This document shows positions 15,331 to 24,588 of a stretch of 64,000 bases of DNA, one piece after another. The position numbers and the translations under genes are program-made. The notes below the pieces were generated by a model. The model had not been told where the DNA came from, made no database searches, and worked only from the letters and a program-made list of their open reading frames with translations. Source of the stretch: Leuconostoc fallax KCTC 3537 (lineage in GTDB: Bacteria; Bacillota; Bacilli; Lactobacillales; Lactobacillaceae); contig NZ_AEIZ01000013.1 in the NCBI RefSeq assembly GCF_000165675.1, positions 20,467 through 84,466 of the forward strand, given 5' to 3'. Position 1 is the first letter of the stretch, and every line of letters begins with the position of its first letter.

Positions 15331-17456
15331 TTAATCCATTACTGCACTAATCATAATCTTGCCGTCCACAAGGTCCGCTTGTAGCTGCTTCTCGCCAGGA
15401 TTATCCAAGTAGAAATCCGTCACCTGATCACGAATTTGTTGCTCGATCACACGACGTAACGGCCGTGCACCAAGCGCTTCATCGTAGCCAAGTTCAATCA
15501 ATTCATTTTTGGCTGCATCGCTGACGGTTAACGTTAGCGATTTTTTGGCTAAGGTCTTATTGACATCGTCTAACATCAAATCAACAATCTGCTTCAAATC
15601 ATCCTTTGATAAGGCGCTAAATTCAATCACGCCATTAAATCGGTTCAAAAACTCTGGACGGAAGTAAGGAGCTAATCGGTCCATCAATGCCATATCATCA
15701 TTGTCATGACCAAATCCTGCGTTAGATGTTGCAATCACAACAGTGTTCTTAAAGTTAACCACATTACCCTGACCATCTGTTAAACGACCATCATCCATTA
15801 CTTGTAGTAATAAGGTCAACACTTGTGGATTAGCTTTTTCAATCTCATCCAACAAAACAATGGAGTATGGATTACGGCGAACACGCTCAGTTAACGTATT
15901 ACTGTTATCGTCATAGCCCACATAGCCAGCCGTCGTACCAATCAGCTTCGATACCGCCGTCAAATCGGAATACTCACTCATATCTAAACGAATGATATTA
16001 TCTTTTGACCCAAACATATCCAAAGCTAACTGCTTAGCTAACTCAGTCTTACCAACACCTGTTGGTCCTACAAATAAGAATGAACCAATTGGTCGGTTTC
16101 CTTCATCAAATCCTGCACGATTACGACGGATAGCTCGCGCAACCATTTTGACTGCTTCTTCTTGACCAATTACCTTACCTGACAACCGATCACCGATTGT
16201 CTTTAAGCGTTCAATATCAGAAGCACCCATTTGTGATACCGGAATACCCGTTAAGCGTTCCACTGCTTCAGCAACATCATTTGGCGTTGCTTTCACATTG
16301 ACATCCTTGTCTGAATGCTCAAGCTTTTTTGAATTGCTTCAATATCTTGCTTTGCTTTTAATGCTGTTTCGAAGTCCTCTTCTTGTACGGCTTGATCTTG
16401 CTTTACTTTGGCTTCATCTAATTGCTTTTGTAGTGAAACAGCATCTGAGGCTGGATACTTTGCGCTTAGATGTGCAGCAGTGACATCCAACAAATCAATT
16501 GCCTTATCAGGTAATGAACGTTGTGGAATATACTGTACGGCGTAGTCTACTGCTGCCTTCAAGACATCGTCTGGTAGTTCCACATGATGATGCTTCTCAT
16601 ACAACTTGGCAATCCCCTTCAAGATAAGTAATGTATCTTGTGGACTTGGGGCATTAACTTGCACTTCGTTAAATCGCCGTGCCAAAGCCGCATTCTTCAT
16701 AATCGTATTACGATATTCATCCTGGGTTGTAGCACCAATCAATGAAATTTCACCACGACTTAATGCTGGCTTAATAATATCAGCCAAACCCTTACCACCA
16801 TCTTCGCCGCCAGTAGAACCTGCACCTAATATTTGATGAATTTCATCAAAGAATAAGATAATGTTACCAGCAGTCTTAACTTCTTTTAATAAGTTTTGAA
16901 TATTTTCTTCAAAAGCACCTCGGAATTGGGTTCCTGCCTCCAATGAAGAAATATCAATTGAATAAATCACCTTGTCTTTAATTGCAGCTGGGACATCGCC
17001 ATTCACAATGGCTTGTGCTAAGCCTTCGACAACAGCTGTTTTACCAACACCGGCATCACCAACGAGCACCGGATTATTCTTAGTACGACGGCTCAAAATT
17101 TCTGCTGTTTCCTGAATCTCTTTATTACGGCCGATTACGGGATCCAATAAACCATCACGTGCTTCTTGTGTCAAGTTACGACCCAATTTAGCTAACATAC
17201 CTTCTTGTGCCGGTCCTTGTGGTTGTTGGGCAATCGGACGCCCATTACCTGCTACTGGTCTTGGTTGACCAGTTACACCAGAATTACCGGGTAACTGACC
17301 GTTTTGTCGATAAGCCATAAATTCTTCAGGTGTCACTTCACGACCATTAATTAAGTAACGACGCTCAGAATTCATCCCATTCATGTTGCCCATCATATTG
17401 TTAAAAATATCATTCATGTCTGATCCAAATGGATCGTTAAAAAAGTTATTTGCCAT
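15331..17456 (-). CDS. clpL: ClpL ATP-dependent unfoldase/chaperone (frameshifted in this record)
   Basis: AAA+ Hsp100 protein of about 708 residues. The N-terminal [15 protein letters not shown] region replaces the usual Clp N-domain and zinc finger and marks ClpL. First ATPase domain: Walker A GDAGVGKT, Walker [11 protein letters not shown] short coiled middle region ([21 protein letters not shown]) follows, then a second ATPase domain with GPTGVGKTE and VLLDEIEKA. The frame shifts at a T6 run (16325-16330); one added base gives [20 protein letters not shown]. ClpL lacks a ClpP-docking role in known cases and acts in heat and acid tolerance. A small HTH gene lies 17 bases upstream on the same strand, so the two are probably cotranscribed. 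Confidence 0.88.
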
Positions 17457-17473
17457 AAATTGAACTCTCCTTT

Positions 17474-17698
17474 TTAATCATCTATATATAATCGTTCAAG
17501 TTCCCTCAATACCTCCCACATTGCTTTATGTTGTACTTTGGCTAATGCATCAAGGTCTCTTAAATTTAAGGGTGTCGCATCAGATTGTGCTTTATTAAAC
17601 GATTTGTGAATTGTTGTATAGCCATACCCAGACTCCTTCGCTACACGATATATCGTTAATGAATTGTCGTCCAGATAAGCCTTAATATCAAATCTCAT
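17474..17698 (-). CDS. Small HTH DNA-binding protein upstream of clpL
   Basis: A 74-residue protein with an XRE-like helix-turn-helix ([21 protein letters not shown]) and a short helical tail. It sits directly upstream of clpL with a 17-base gap, so it is probably the first gene of the operon. Two palindromes overlap the presumed promoter at 17811-17843, which makes autoregulation of an HTH-clpL operon a reasonable guess. No known family name can be given. Confidence 0.7.
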   Translation of the reverse strand: MRFDIKAYLDDNSLTIYRVAKESGYGYTTIHKSFNKAQSDATPLNLRDLDALAKVQHKAMWEVLRELERLYIDD

Positions 17699-17810
17699 GT
17701 CATATTCGACCTCTTTTCTTTAATATATGCAGTAGCTGCATGGGTGCTTATTTATCAGTTCATCTGTCAGTGATGCACACCACTTCTGAACTTCTCTACA
17801 TCATTATTAT

Positions 17811-17843
17811 ACCACATATGTGATATAACACAAACGTGTTATA
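17811..17843. promoter_or_regulatory. Two adjacent palindromes at the HTH-clpL promoter
   Basis: TATAACAC (17824-17831) AAAC GTGTTATA (17836-17843) is a perfect inverted repeat. Next to it, CACATATGTG (17813-17822) is a perfect palindrome within a longer imperfect one. On the minus strand TTGTGT and TATAAT (16-bp spacer) overlap both. The rlmD gene reads away on the other side, so both directions could be affected. Confidence 0.5.
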
Positions 17844-17921
17844 CTTTTTCAAAAAGATTATCTCATGTTATGATAGAATGATTGTTTACATTGACTGCCT
17901 TTGTAGAAAGAAAGAGAAATA

Positions 17922-19348
17922 ATGGAAAATAAAAAGAAGAAATCTTACCGTCCTTATTCACATAAACGCTCTACTCCAAAAGATGTACTGGTTAAAGTCG
18001 GCCAGAAGTTCCCGCTCACCATTAAAAGATTGGGTATTAACGGTGAAGGTATTGGTTATTATAAAAAGAAAATTGTTTTCGTGCCCGGCGTATTACCTAA
18101 TGAAGTTGCTGTGGTTAAAGTAACCGAAGTTTCGCCAAAGTTTTTGAGTGCAAAAGTGATGAGTATCCGTGAAAAATCACCTGATCGTGTAACGCCCTTG
18201 GATGAACATGCGAATATTGTTGGTGGCTTTGAACTAGAACATATGACATACGCAGCGCAATTGGCATTCAAAAAAGACGTCATTGCACAAGCATTAGAAA
18301 AATTCCAACCGCGTGATTGGCAATCCATTAACTTGCGCGACACAATTGGTATGCAACACCCCTATGAATATCGTAATAAAGCCCAATTCCCCGTTCGTAA
18401 AATACAAGGTGAACTTAAAATGGGTATGTATGCTCGTGGTAGCCATGAACTCATTGATTTGCCAGTCGTACATACACAAGATCCGTTGACAATGACAGTA
18501 ATGCGTAAAGTCCGCGATTTATTAGAAAAGCAATCCATCAGTATTTATAATGAAGAAAAGAATAAAGGGACCGTTAAAACTGTGGTTGCCCGTGCCTCAC
18601 AAACCAGTGGACAAGTCCAACTGACATTTGTAACAAATACTGATGGTTTCCCCGGTGATAGTGAATTAATCCAAGCAATACAAAAAGAACTACCACAAGT
18701 CGTTGGTATTTTCCAAAATTATAATCCAGGTCGTACTAGCCTCGTTTGGGGTGATGAAACCATTAAGCTATGGGGACAGGATTATATTGAAGAAACAATA
18801 CTCGGTAAAACATTCCAACTCTCTCCTAGAGCATTTATGCAGCTCAATCATACACAGATGACTGTTGCATATGAAACAGCTATTGCAGCACTTGATCTCA
18901 AGCACGCTGATAGATTGGTGGATGCCTATGCCGGTGTCGGTACAATTGGTATCACCTTAGCAGATAAAACCGGTGAAGTCCGTGGTATGGAAGTCATTCC
19001 GGAGGCCGTTGACGATGCCATGATTAACGCTCAAATTAATGGCATTGACAATGCTACTTATGAAGTGGGTACTGCCGAACAACTATTACCACAATGGCAA
19101 AAAGAAGGATGGATTGCTGATGCATTAGTCGTTGATCCACCACGTCCTGGCCTAGAACCCGCCCTTAAAAAAGAAATTTTACGTACTAAGCCAGAAAAAT
19201 TCGTCTATATGTCTTGTAATCCTTCAACACTAGCACGTGATCTCGTTGAATTATCTAAAGTATATCGTGTCGATTACATTCAATCGATTGATATGTTTCC
19301 ACAGACACCGCGTTGGGAGGGAATTGCCAAATTAACGAGAAAAAATAA
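17922..19348 (+). CDS. rlmD: 23S rRNA (uracil-5-)-methyltransferase, RlmCD type
   Basis: A SAM-dependent RNA methyltransferase of about 475 residues. A TRAM RNA-binding domain (FPLTIKRLGINGEGIGYY) is followed by the methyltransferase core with DAYAGVGTIG (SAM loop), the DPPRPGLEP motif and the catalytic SCNPSTLARD cysteine. In Gram-positives this family makes m5U in 23S rRNA. The frame as written continues to 19412 through the terminator hairpin because of an A6 run at 19340-19345; one added A gives TRKK and a stop at 19346-19348, the natural end. AAAGAGAAATA precedes the ATG. Confidence 0.88.
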
Positions 19349-19358
19349 TACAAGCAAC

Positions 19359-19388
19359 AAAAAAGCTCACCGGACGGTGAGCTTTTTT
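19359..19388. terminator. Bidirectional terminator, rlmD and symporter
   Basis: A 13-bp stem AAAAAAGCTCACC (19359-19371) with its complement (19376-19388), loop GGAC, with A and T runs at either end. Confidence 0.85.
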
Positions 19389-19389
19389 A

Positions 19390-20697
19390 TTATTCAGCTT
19401 TTGCTTTTTTAGTAAATGTTGCGAGATACTGTTGGTTCTTTTCCATATCGAATTCTTTTTCAGATTTACCAATAATCATGGCAGCCAAAGAGTTACCAAC
19501 AACGTTGACCACTGTACGACCCATGTCTACTAGTCGATCAATACCAGCAATAAAGGTAAGCCCCTGAACAGGAACCCCAATAGATGAAACAGTTGCTAGC
19601 AATACGACGAATGATGCGCCTGGTACACCAGCCATACCCTTGGATGTAATCATTAATATCACAACTAAGGTAATTTGTTGACTAATCGACAAATGAATAT
19701 TGTAAGCTTGCGCCAAGAACAGTGCAGCTAAGGATTGATAAATCGCTGAACCATCTAAATTAAACGTATATCCAGTAGGAATTACAAAGGAGACAATGCC
19801 CTTGCTAACACCAAACTTGTCCATTTTATCAATGATACGTGGTAATACTGCTTCCGAACTAGCAGTAGAAAATGCCAAAATCATTTCATCTTTAATCACT
19901 TTAAAGAGATCCCAAATATTTAAGTGATAAATTCTGGCAACTAAGCCCATCACAACAATAATGAAGAAAGCCATCGAAGCGTAAGCCAATAAAATAAAGT
20001 AACCCAAAGGCGCTAAGGATTGAAGCCCCATTTGTGCAACAGTTGCACCAATTAAGGCACAAACACCGATTGGCGCTGTATGCATCACCCAACTGGTCAC
20101 TTTGAACATGACTTCAGAAACAGCACGTAAGAAATCAGTTAATATTTCGCCACGTTTACCAACTGCAGCAATACCTAAGCCGAAGAAGACTGAAAAGAAA
20201 ATGACTGGAATCATATCACCTGCTGACAAAGCCTTGAAAATATTAGTTGGTATGATTTCCATAATTGTTGACCATATTCCAGTATGTGATGCCGTTTTGG
20301 CTGTTGCCATATACTGACTAATATTTTGGCTATGTAATTGATGAATATCAATATAGTGTCCCGGTTGGAAAATATTTCCCACCAGCAACCCTAATATAAT
20401 CGCCACAGTCGTCATTAACTCAAAATATATGAGTGTCTTACCACCAACACGACCCAGTTGATGCATATCTCCCATATTGGCAATACCAACCGTTAAGCAG
20501 GATACCACAATTGGCAAAACAATCATTTGTATCAAGCTAATAAACATTGTCCCAATGTTTTGCATCGCAGTAATGGCCATCTGATTTTCATAGAAAACAA
20601 CGCCCAATATCACGCCCAAAAATAAGCCAACTAAAATCTGCCATCCTAAACTTATCCGCCAAACGCGTCTTGGTTTCATTTGTGCTTTTTCAGCCAT
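19390..20697 (-). CDS. Dicarboxylate/amino acid:cation symporter (DAACS)
   Basis: About 435 residues with eight helices and the DAACS re-entrant loops. Family motifs are STASSEAVLPRIIDKM (HP1), GYTFNLDGSAIYQ (helix 7, NxDG) and SKGMAGVPGASFVVL (HP2). It takes up glutamate/aspartate or C4-dicarboxylates with cations; the exact substrate is not decided by sequence. The ATG at 20697 is preferred because GAGG lies nine bases upstream; a GTG at 20712 is in frame. Convergent with rlmD and monocistronic. Confidence 0.85.
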   Translation of the reverse strand: MAEKAQMKPRRVWRISLGWQILVGLFLGVILGVVFYENQMAITAMQNIGTMFISLIQMIVLPIVVSCLTVGIANMGDMHQLGRVGGKTLIYFELMTTVAIILGLLVGNIFQPGHYIDIHQLHSQNISQYMATAKTASHTGIWSTIMEIIPTNIFKALSAGDMIPVIFFSVFFGLGIAAVGKRGEILTDFLRAVSEVMFKVTSWVMHTAPIGVCALIGATVAQMGLQSLAPLGYFILLAYASMAFFIIVVMGLVARIYHLNIWDLFKVIKDEMILAFSTASSEAVLPRIIDKMDKFGVSKGIVSFVIPTGYTFNLDGSAIYQSLAALFLAQAYNIHLSISQQITLVVILMITSKGMAGVPGASFVVLLATVSSIGVPVQGLTFIAGIDRLVDMGRTVVNVVGNSLAAMIIGKSEKEFDMEKNQQYLATFTKKAKAE

Positions 20698-20918
20698 CCC
20701 AACCGTCCTCACATTGTCCGTTGATTTTCACATACGTTTATAATATTACCACACTTAATCGTTAAAATTAACTCTAATTCCGATAGATTAATTAAAAAAC
20801 GCAGTAAACATTCTTTTAATCATGCTGAATTAAGTGTTATTCCTATATTTTTATGCTAAATGTTAACGTTTTGTTGTGTCATCTAAATGCCAATAGCACT
20901 AAAACAACGCAGAAAAAA

Positions 20919-20941
20919 AGGACAATAGCATGTATTGTCCT
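20919..20941 (-). terminator. Terminator after the GNAT gene
   Basis: A 9-bp stem AGGACAATA (20919-20927) with TATTGTCCT (20933-20941), flanked by A7 on one side, which reads as a T-run on the minus strand. Confidence 0.7.
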
Positions 20942-20955
20942 AAAAAATATGTCAA

Positions 20956-21488
20956 TTACCGATTAATATCAACCTCAAGCTCGCTAAAAATTGGTCGGGC
21001 CATACTCAAATAATCTGCAATTGTAATATGCTCACTGCTGCGCAATACGTAAAAACACCTGCTGGAATCGTAGCAGTATAGCCACTTTCCAAAATGCCAT
21101 TCTTTTGATAAAATCTATAACGCTTTTGTCGTTGCTCATAATTATCTGCTGTTTCATCTAGATATTCACACTCTAATACAAAGCCATCTGGAAACATCGA
21201 TTTAAAACATGATAACGCTTGTGCACCCAAACCCTCGCCACGTAAATTTGGATCAACTGCAAAAAACAGAATAAAGGCTTGATGCACATTCTGCGTATTG
21301 AGTTGATAAACGACTAATCCCACTGGTCGTGCGCCATCCAAAATAATCCCCAGATTAAGACCCTCGTGTTGTCGGGCCAATTGCTGTAGCGTTTCAAACT
21401 CAAAACGTTCAATTGCAGGGAACGCTTCTTCATATAATTGTTGCCAATACGCATTATATTGGGGCGTTAACGTTGCCACTTCTAACAT
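20956..21488 (-). CDS. GNAT family N-acetyltransferase (C-terminal frameshift in this record)
   Basis: A GCN5-related acetyltransferase of about 177 residues. Acetyl-CoA-binding region: FFAVDPNLRGEGLGAQAL (residues about 77-94, the R/QxxGxG/A loop). The written frame ends at 21006 with an unlikely tail; adding one base in the A5 run at 21051-21055 gives VFYVLRSSEHITIADYLSM and a proper end ELEVDINR at 20956. The substrate is unknown. The next gene (quinone oxidoreductase) lies 17 bases upstream on the same strand, so they form a two-gene operon. Confidence 0.78.
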
Positions 21489-21504
21489 ACATACCTCTTA
21501 ACGT

Positions 21505-22401
21505 TTATCTAAAATTCAATACTAATTTACCCACAGTATGCTTACGATCGTGGAATTCTCTTAAGTTATCTACATTAAATGGTTTAACTTCTGCTATTTT
21601 AACGATTAAATTATCATGAGCAATCGCTGATAATACAGCAGATAAACTCTTCCCACTAGATTTCAAGAAAAAACTAGATACACGAGGGTCATCATTACTG
21701 CCTAAAGTAGACACTAATTGACCTGTTGGCGATAGGATTGTCAAAGAATCCGTTAACGTCTGCCCACCAACTGTATCCAATATCTTATCAACAGTATCAA
21801 TGACCTGATTAAACCGTACTGCTTTATAATCAATCACTTTCAAACTATGATCAAACTGCTTCAGAAAGTCCGCACCTTTACCACTGGCCGTAGTATAGAT
21901 AGGTGTAGCACCAATCTTCTTAGCAAATTGAATTGCTGTAAATCCTACACTACCTGCACCACCATGAATCAAAATGCTTTCATTTGGCTTTAATTGCAAC
22001 GCATCATAGATCGCTTGGTAGGCTGCTTGCGCACCCAATGCTGAAGCTGCCGCTTGCTCATAAGTCACATTATCAGGAATTTTAGCCAATAAAGATTGTC
22101 CTACTGGCACATATTCCGCATAACTTTTATGATGTGGATTAGCTGCCACACGATCACCAATATGAAAACCAGTGACTTCATGACCAACAGCAACAATATC
22201 TCCAGCAACAGAAGACCCACCAATCAGTGGCATCTCACTATCAGTACCCATTAACCCTGCTCTAAACTTAACATCATAAGGATCAATGGCCGTTGCATGT
22301 TGCATCACCAAGACCTGTTTGGGTTTAATCTCTGGAGTCGCTACATCCGCTTCAGTCAATACACGCACATCACCATAACCTGTCATTTGAATTGCTCGCA
22401 T
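21505..22401 (-). CDS. Zinc-independent MDR oxidoreductase (quinone reductase-like)
   Basis: A 298-residue medium-chain dehydrogenase/reductase without zinc-binding cysteines. The catalytic GroES-like fold starts MRAIQMTGYGDVRVL; ATAIDPYDVKFRAG matches the quinone oxidoreductase branch, and the nucleotide loop is HGGAGSVGFTAIQFAK (about 140-155). It probably reduces quinones or enones with NADPH. The ATG at 22401 is chosen because AAAGGAGA lies directly upstream; the open frame extends further to 22446. Confidence 0.85.
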   Translation of the reverse strand: MRAIQMTGYGDVRVLTEADVATPEIKPKQVLVMQHATAIDPYDVKFRAGLMGTDSEMPLIGGSSVAGDIVAVGHEVTGFHIGDRVAANPHHKSYAEYVPVGQSLLAKIPDNVTYEQAAASALGAQAAYQAIYDALQLKPNESILIHGGAGSVGFTAIQFAKKIGATPIYTTASGKGADFLKQFDHSLKVIDYKAVRFNQVIDTVDKILDTVGGQTLTDSLTILSPTGQLVSTLGSNDDPRVSSFFLKSSGKSLSAVLSAIAHDNLIVKIAEVKPFNVDNLREFHDRKHTVGKLVLNFR

Positions 22402-22461
22402 TATGTCGTCTCCTTTACTTTCTATTTTAAAGTAAAGTACTCCCAATTGCTTACGATACGT

Positions 22462-22959
22462 TTAATTCCCTTTGATTCGCTGCCAGAAGGATTTTTTATC
22501 TTCCTTTACTTTTGATTCATCATGACTTTCTTCTACCGATTCATGATCAATCACTGCATCACCATCTTTATCTTCACTCTTTTCATCGTCCATCGTCAAT
22601 CTCAATTGCAGTTGCTGCGACTGATCGACCAATCGCGTTTGATTCGTTAATAGTTGTTTGAGGTATTCATTAGTGCTGCGCAGTTCGGCAATCAATTCTT
22701 CTTGTTGCTCAATCGTATTTTGCAAAACATCTGCAGATAAATCCTGTGTTTCTTCTGTTGCTACTTCTGTAATTTCATATTGTTCAGCCAAGGCAGCATA
22801 AGTTTTTTGACCATATTCGTTAACCTGCCGCTTATTTCTAACCGTTCGTGAAGAGTCATCTGACAAATCATGGTCTTTAATAAAACGATTGAGTGTTGAT
22901 GAACTAATATTAAAAATTTTCATTAACTCATCTTTTGTATATTTTTCTTGTTTAGACAT
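22462..22959 (-). CDS. HTH protein with coiled-coil and acidic tail (DUF536-like)
   Basis: A 165-residue protein with an N-terminal helix-turn-helix (YTKDELMKIFNISSSTLNRF), a central coiled coil (about 85-120, EEQQEELIAELRSTNEYLKQLL), a highly acidic segment and the C-terminal tag KKSFWQRIKGN. The order resembles DUF536 proteins that accompany plasmid rep genes in lactic acid bacteria, and also some chromosomal homologues. No plasmid genes are nearby. Its function is unknown. Confidence 0.65.
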   Translation of the reverse strand: MSKQEKYTKDELMKIFNISSSTLNRFIKDHDLSDDSSRTVRNKRQVNEYGQKTYAALAEQYEITEVATEETQDLSADVLQNTIEQQEELIAELRSTNEYLKQLLTNQTRLVDQSQQLQLRLTMDDEKSEDKDGDAVIDHESVEESHDESKVKEDKKSFWQRIKGN

Positions 22960-23158
22960 ATTATCACCTTTATCATTGCTTTATCTCGATTATACAATGA
23001 ACCACCTATCATATACCAGCGATAAATCATGAATATGACACAAAAATTCAAAATAAAATAATTAAACTAATATATGACAAGCTGATCATTTGTGAAAAGA
23101 TTAGCAATAGGCATATAATGGTGGTGTTATTACAATATAAGTCATGGAGGAAAGAAAG

Positions 23159-23932
23159 ATGACGCAGAAAGTTGCAATTATTACTGGTGGTGGACAGGGT
23201 ATTGGTGAAGGTATTGCGCTCCGCCTTGCTGATGATGGTTATGCCATTATTATTAATGGTCGAACACAATCCAAGCTTGATAAGGTTGCCAAAAAGATTA
23301 CGGATAAGGGTGGCAAGGCTGTTACCTTTACCGGTGATGTTTCTCAACGTCAAACCAACGAAGATTTAATTGCTCTGGCAGATAAAGAATTTGGTCGCCT
23401 AGATATATTTGTTGCTAATGCGGGTATTGATTGGGTTGATAGTATTGAAGAGACCCCTGCTGAAGAAATCGATACAATTCTGAATATCAACCTCAAATCA
23501 CAAATTTGGGCTCTTCAAACTGCGCCATCTCTCATGCGTAAAAGTGGTGATGGTGGGTCAATTATTTTAGCTTCCTCAATAGCTGGTATGGAAGGTATGG
23601 AATTATTGGGTATCTATTCAGCCACAAAGTTTGCGACACGCGGTCTAGTGCAAGCCGCAGCTAAGGAACTCGCTACTGATAAAATTCGTGTCAACGCCTA
23701 CAACCCTGGTATTGTATTGACGCCAATGTGGGATGACATCGATCAACGTTTTGCTGAACGTAAAAATGTACCAATCGGCGCAACACGTCAAGCCTTTATC
23801 GATGGTATTCTGTTAGGTCGTGGTGAAGAACCAGAGGACGTTGCTAAATTAGTTAGCTTCCTAGCCGGTGATCAAGCCGATTACATTACTGGCCAATCTA
23901 TTGCTGTTGATGGTGGTATTAAGTTTTCATAA
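23159..23932 (+). CDS. Short-chain dehydrogenase, acetoin/diacetyl reductase type
   Basis: A 257-residue SDR. The cofactor motif TGGGQGIG is at residues 9-16, NAGI at about 87, the active-site Ser in ILASSIAGM, and YSATK (about 152-156) followed by NPGIVLTPMWDDID. This C-terminal loop is typical of (S)-acetoin-forming diacetyl reductase/2,3-butanediol dehydrogenase (BudC) in lactic acid bacteria. It would interconvert diacetyl, acetoin and butanediol, a redox outlet in citrate metabolism. GGAGG precedes the ATG at 23159. Monocistronic with its own terminator. Confidence 0.85.
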   Translation: MTQKVAIITGGGQGIGEGIALRLADDGYAIIINGRTQSKLDKVAKKITDKGGKAVTFTGDVSQRQTNEDLIALADKEFGRLDIFVANAGIDWVDSIEETPAEEIDTILNINLKSQIWALQTAPSLMRKSGDGGSIILASSIAGMEGMELLGIYSATKFATRGLVQAAAKELATDKIRVNAYNPGIVLTPMWDDIDQRFAERKNVPIGATRQAFIDGILLGRGEEPEDVAKLVSFLAGDQADYITGQSIAVDGGIKFS

Positions 23933-23941
23933 ACCTGAAAT

Positions 23942-23971
23942 AAAAAAGCAATCCTGTGTGATTGCTTTTTT
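23942..23971. terminator. Terminator after the SDR gene
   Basis: A 12-bp stem AAAAAAGCAATC (23942-23953) with GATTGCTTTTTT (23960-23971), loop CTGTGT. Confidence 0.85.
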
Positions 23972-24037
23972 ATTTGACCCTCTTGTCCTCATTAAAATAA
24001 CAAAGCATGTCATATCAAAATATTGAATGTAATGCCT

Positions 24038-24053
24038 TGTTTCACGTGAAACA
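24038..24053. promoter_or_regulatory. parS site (ParB/Spo0J binding)
   Basis: The 16-bp perfect palindrome TGTTTCACGTGAAACA matches the bacterial chromosomal parS consensus. It lies in the gene-free stretch between the SDR and copY. Such sites cluster around oriC and load ParB for segregation. Confidence 0.85.
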
Positions 24054-24108
24054 CTTGTAATCACTAATCCCATCTTCTGTAGCATCTAATGGTTGCATGA
24101 CGATTTAT

Positions 24109-24153
24109 AACAGATGTAAACAATCTAGTTGCAATAAATAGACTACAAATGTA
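24109..24153. promoter_or_regulatory. Two cop boxes upstream of copY
   Basis: TACAAATGTA (24144-24153) fits the CopY operator TACAnnTGTA exactly; AACAGATGTA (24109-24118) fits with one mismatch. They lie 26-35 bp apart before copY, the usual double-box arrangement. Confidence 0.8.
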
Positions 24154-24180
24154 GACTAACAATATGAACAATACAGAAAA

Positions 24181-24587
24181 ATGACGACAAGTGAATGGGA
24201 AGTTATGCGCATTGTCTGGACTCTAGGGCAAGCAACTAGCCGAGAAATTACTGATATTTTACAAAAAAGCATTCTTGGCAGCCCTCAACAATCAAAACCT
24301 TGATTGCGCGTTTAGAACATAAAGGCTATCTCCAGCACAATGGCGCGGTTCGTGACCGTCACTATCAATCTACTATAACTGAAAACGTAGCGATGAAAAG
24401 TATCTTGATGGATACGCTTAATGCTATGTGCGCCATGCATATTGGTGCCACTTTGGCAGACATTATAAAAGATATCCCTTTATCACAAACAGATATTACC
24501 CATTTAGAGGTGCTCTTAGCAGACAAAAAACAGACAGCACCTCAAACCGTTGCCTGTAACTGTTTATCAATAGAAAGGAAGTGTTGA
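24181..24587 (+). CDS. copY: CopY/BlaI family copper-responsive repressor (frameshifted in this record)
   Basis: A winged-helix repressor of about 135 residues that releases the cop promoter when copper is high. The N-terminus reads MTTSEWEVMRIVWTLGQATSREITDIL, then the frame is lost in an A6 run (24263-24268); one added A continues HSWQPSTIKTLIARLEHKGYL. The C-terminus ends CNCLSIERKC, so only part of the usual CxC...CxC metal hook is present. An upstream ATG at 24164 could add six residues if one more A is missing before 24181. Two cop boxes lie upstream and copB follows after one base. Confidence 0.8.
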
Positions 24588-24588
24588 A

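Noticed and set aside
18059..18343. Minus-strand frame inside rlmD
   Set aside because: It overlaps a well-conserved methyltransferase in antisense and has no family features.
22462..22959. Integrated plasmid replication module
   Set aside because: The DUF536-like protein has no rep, relaxase or origin repeats nearby, so chromosomal residency is simpler.
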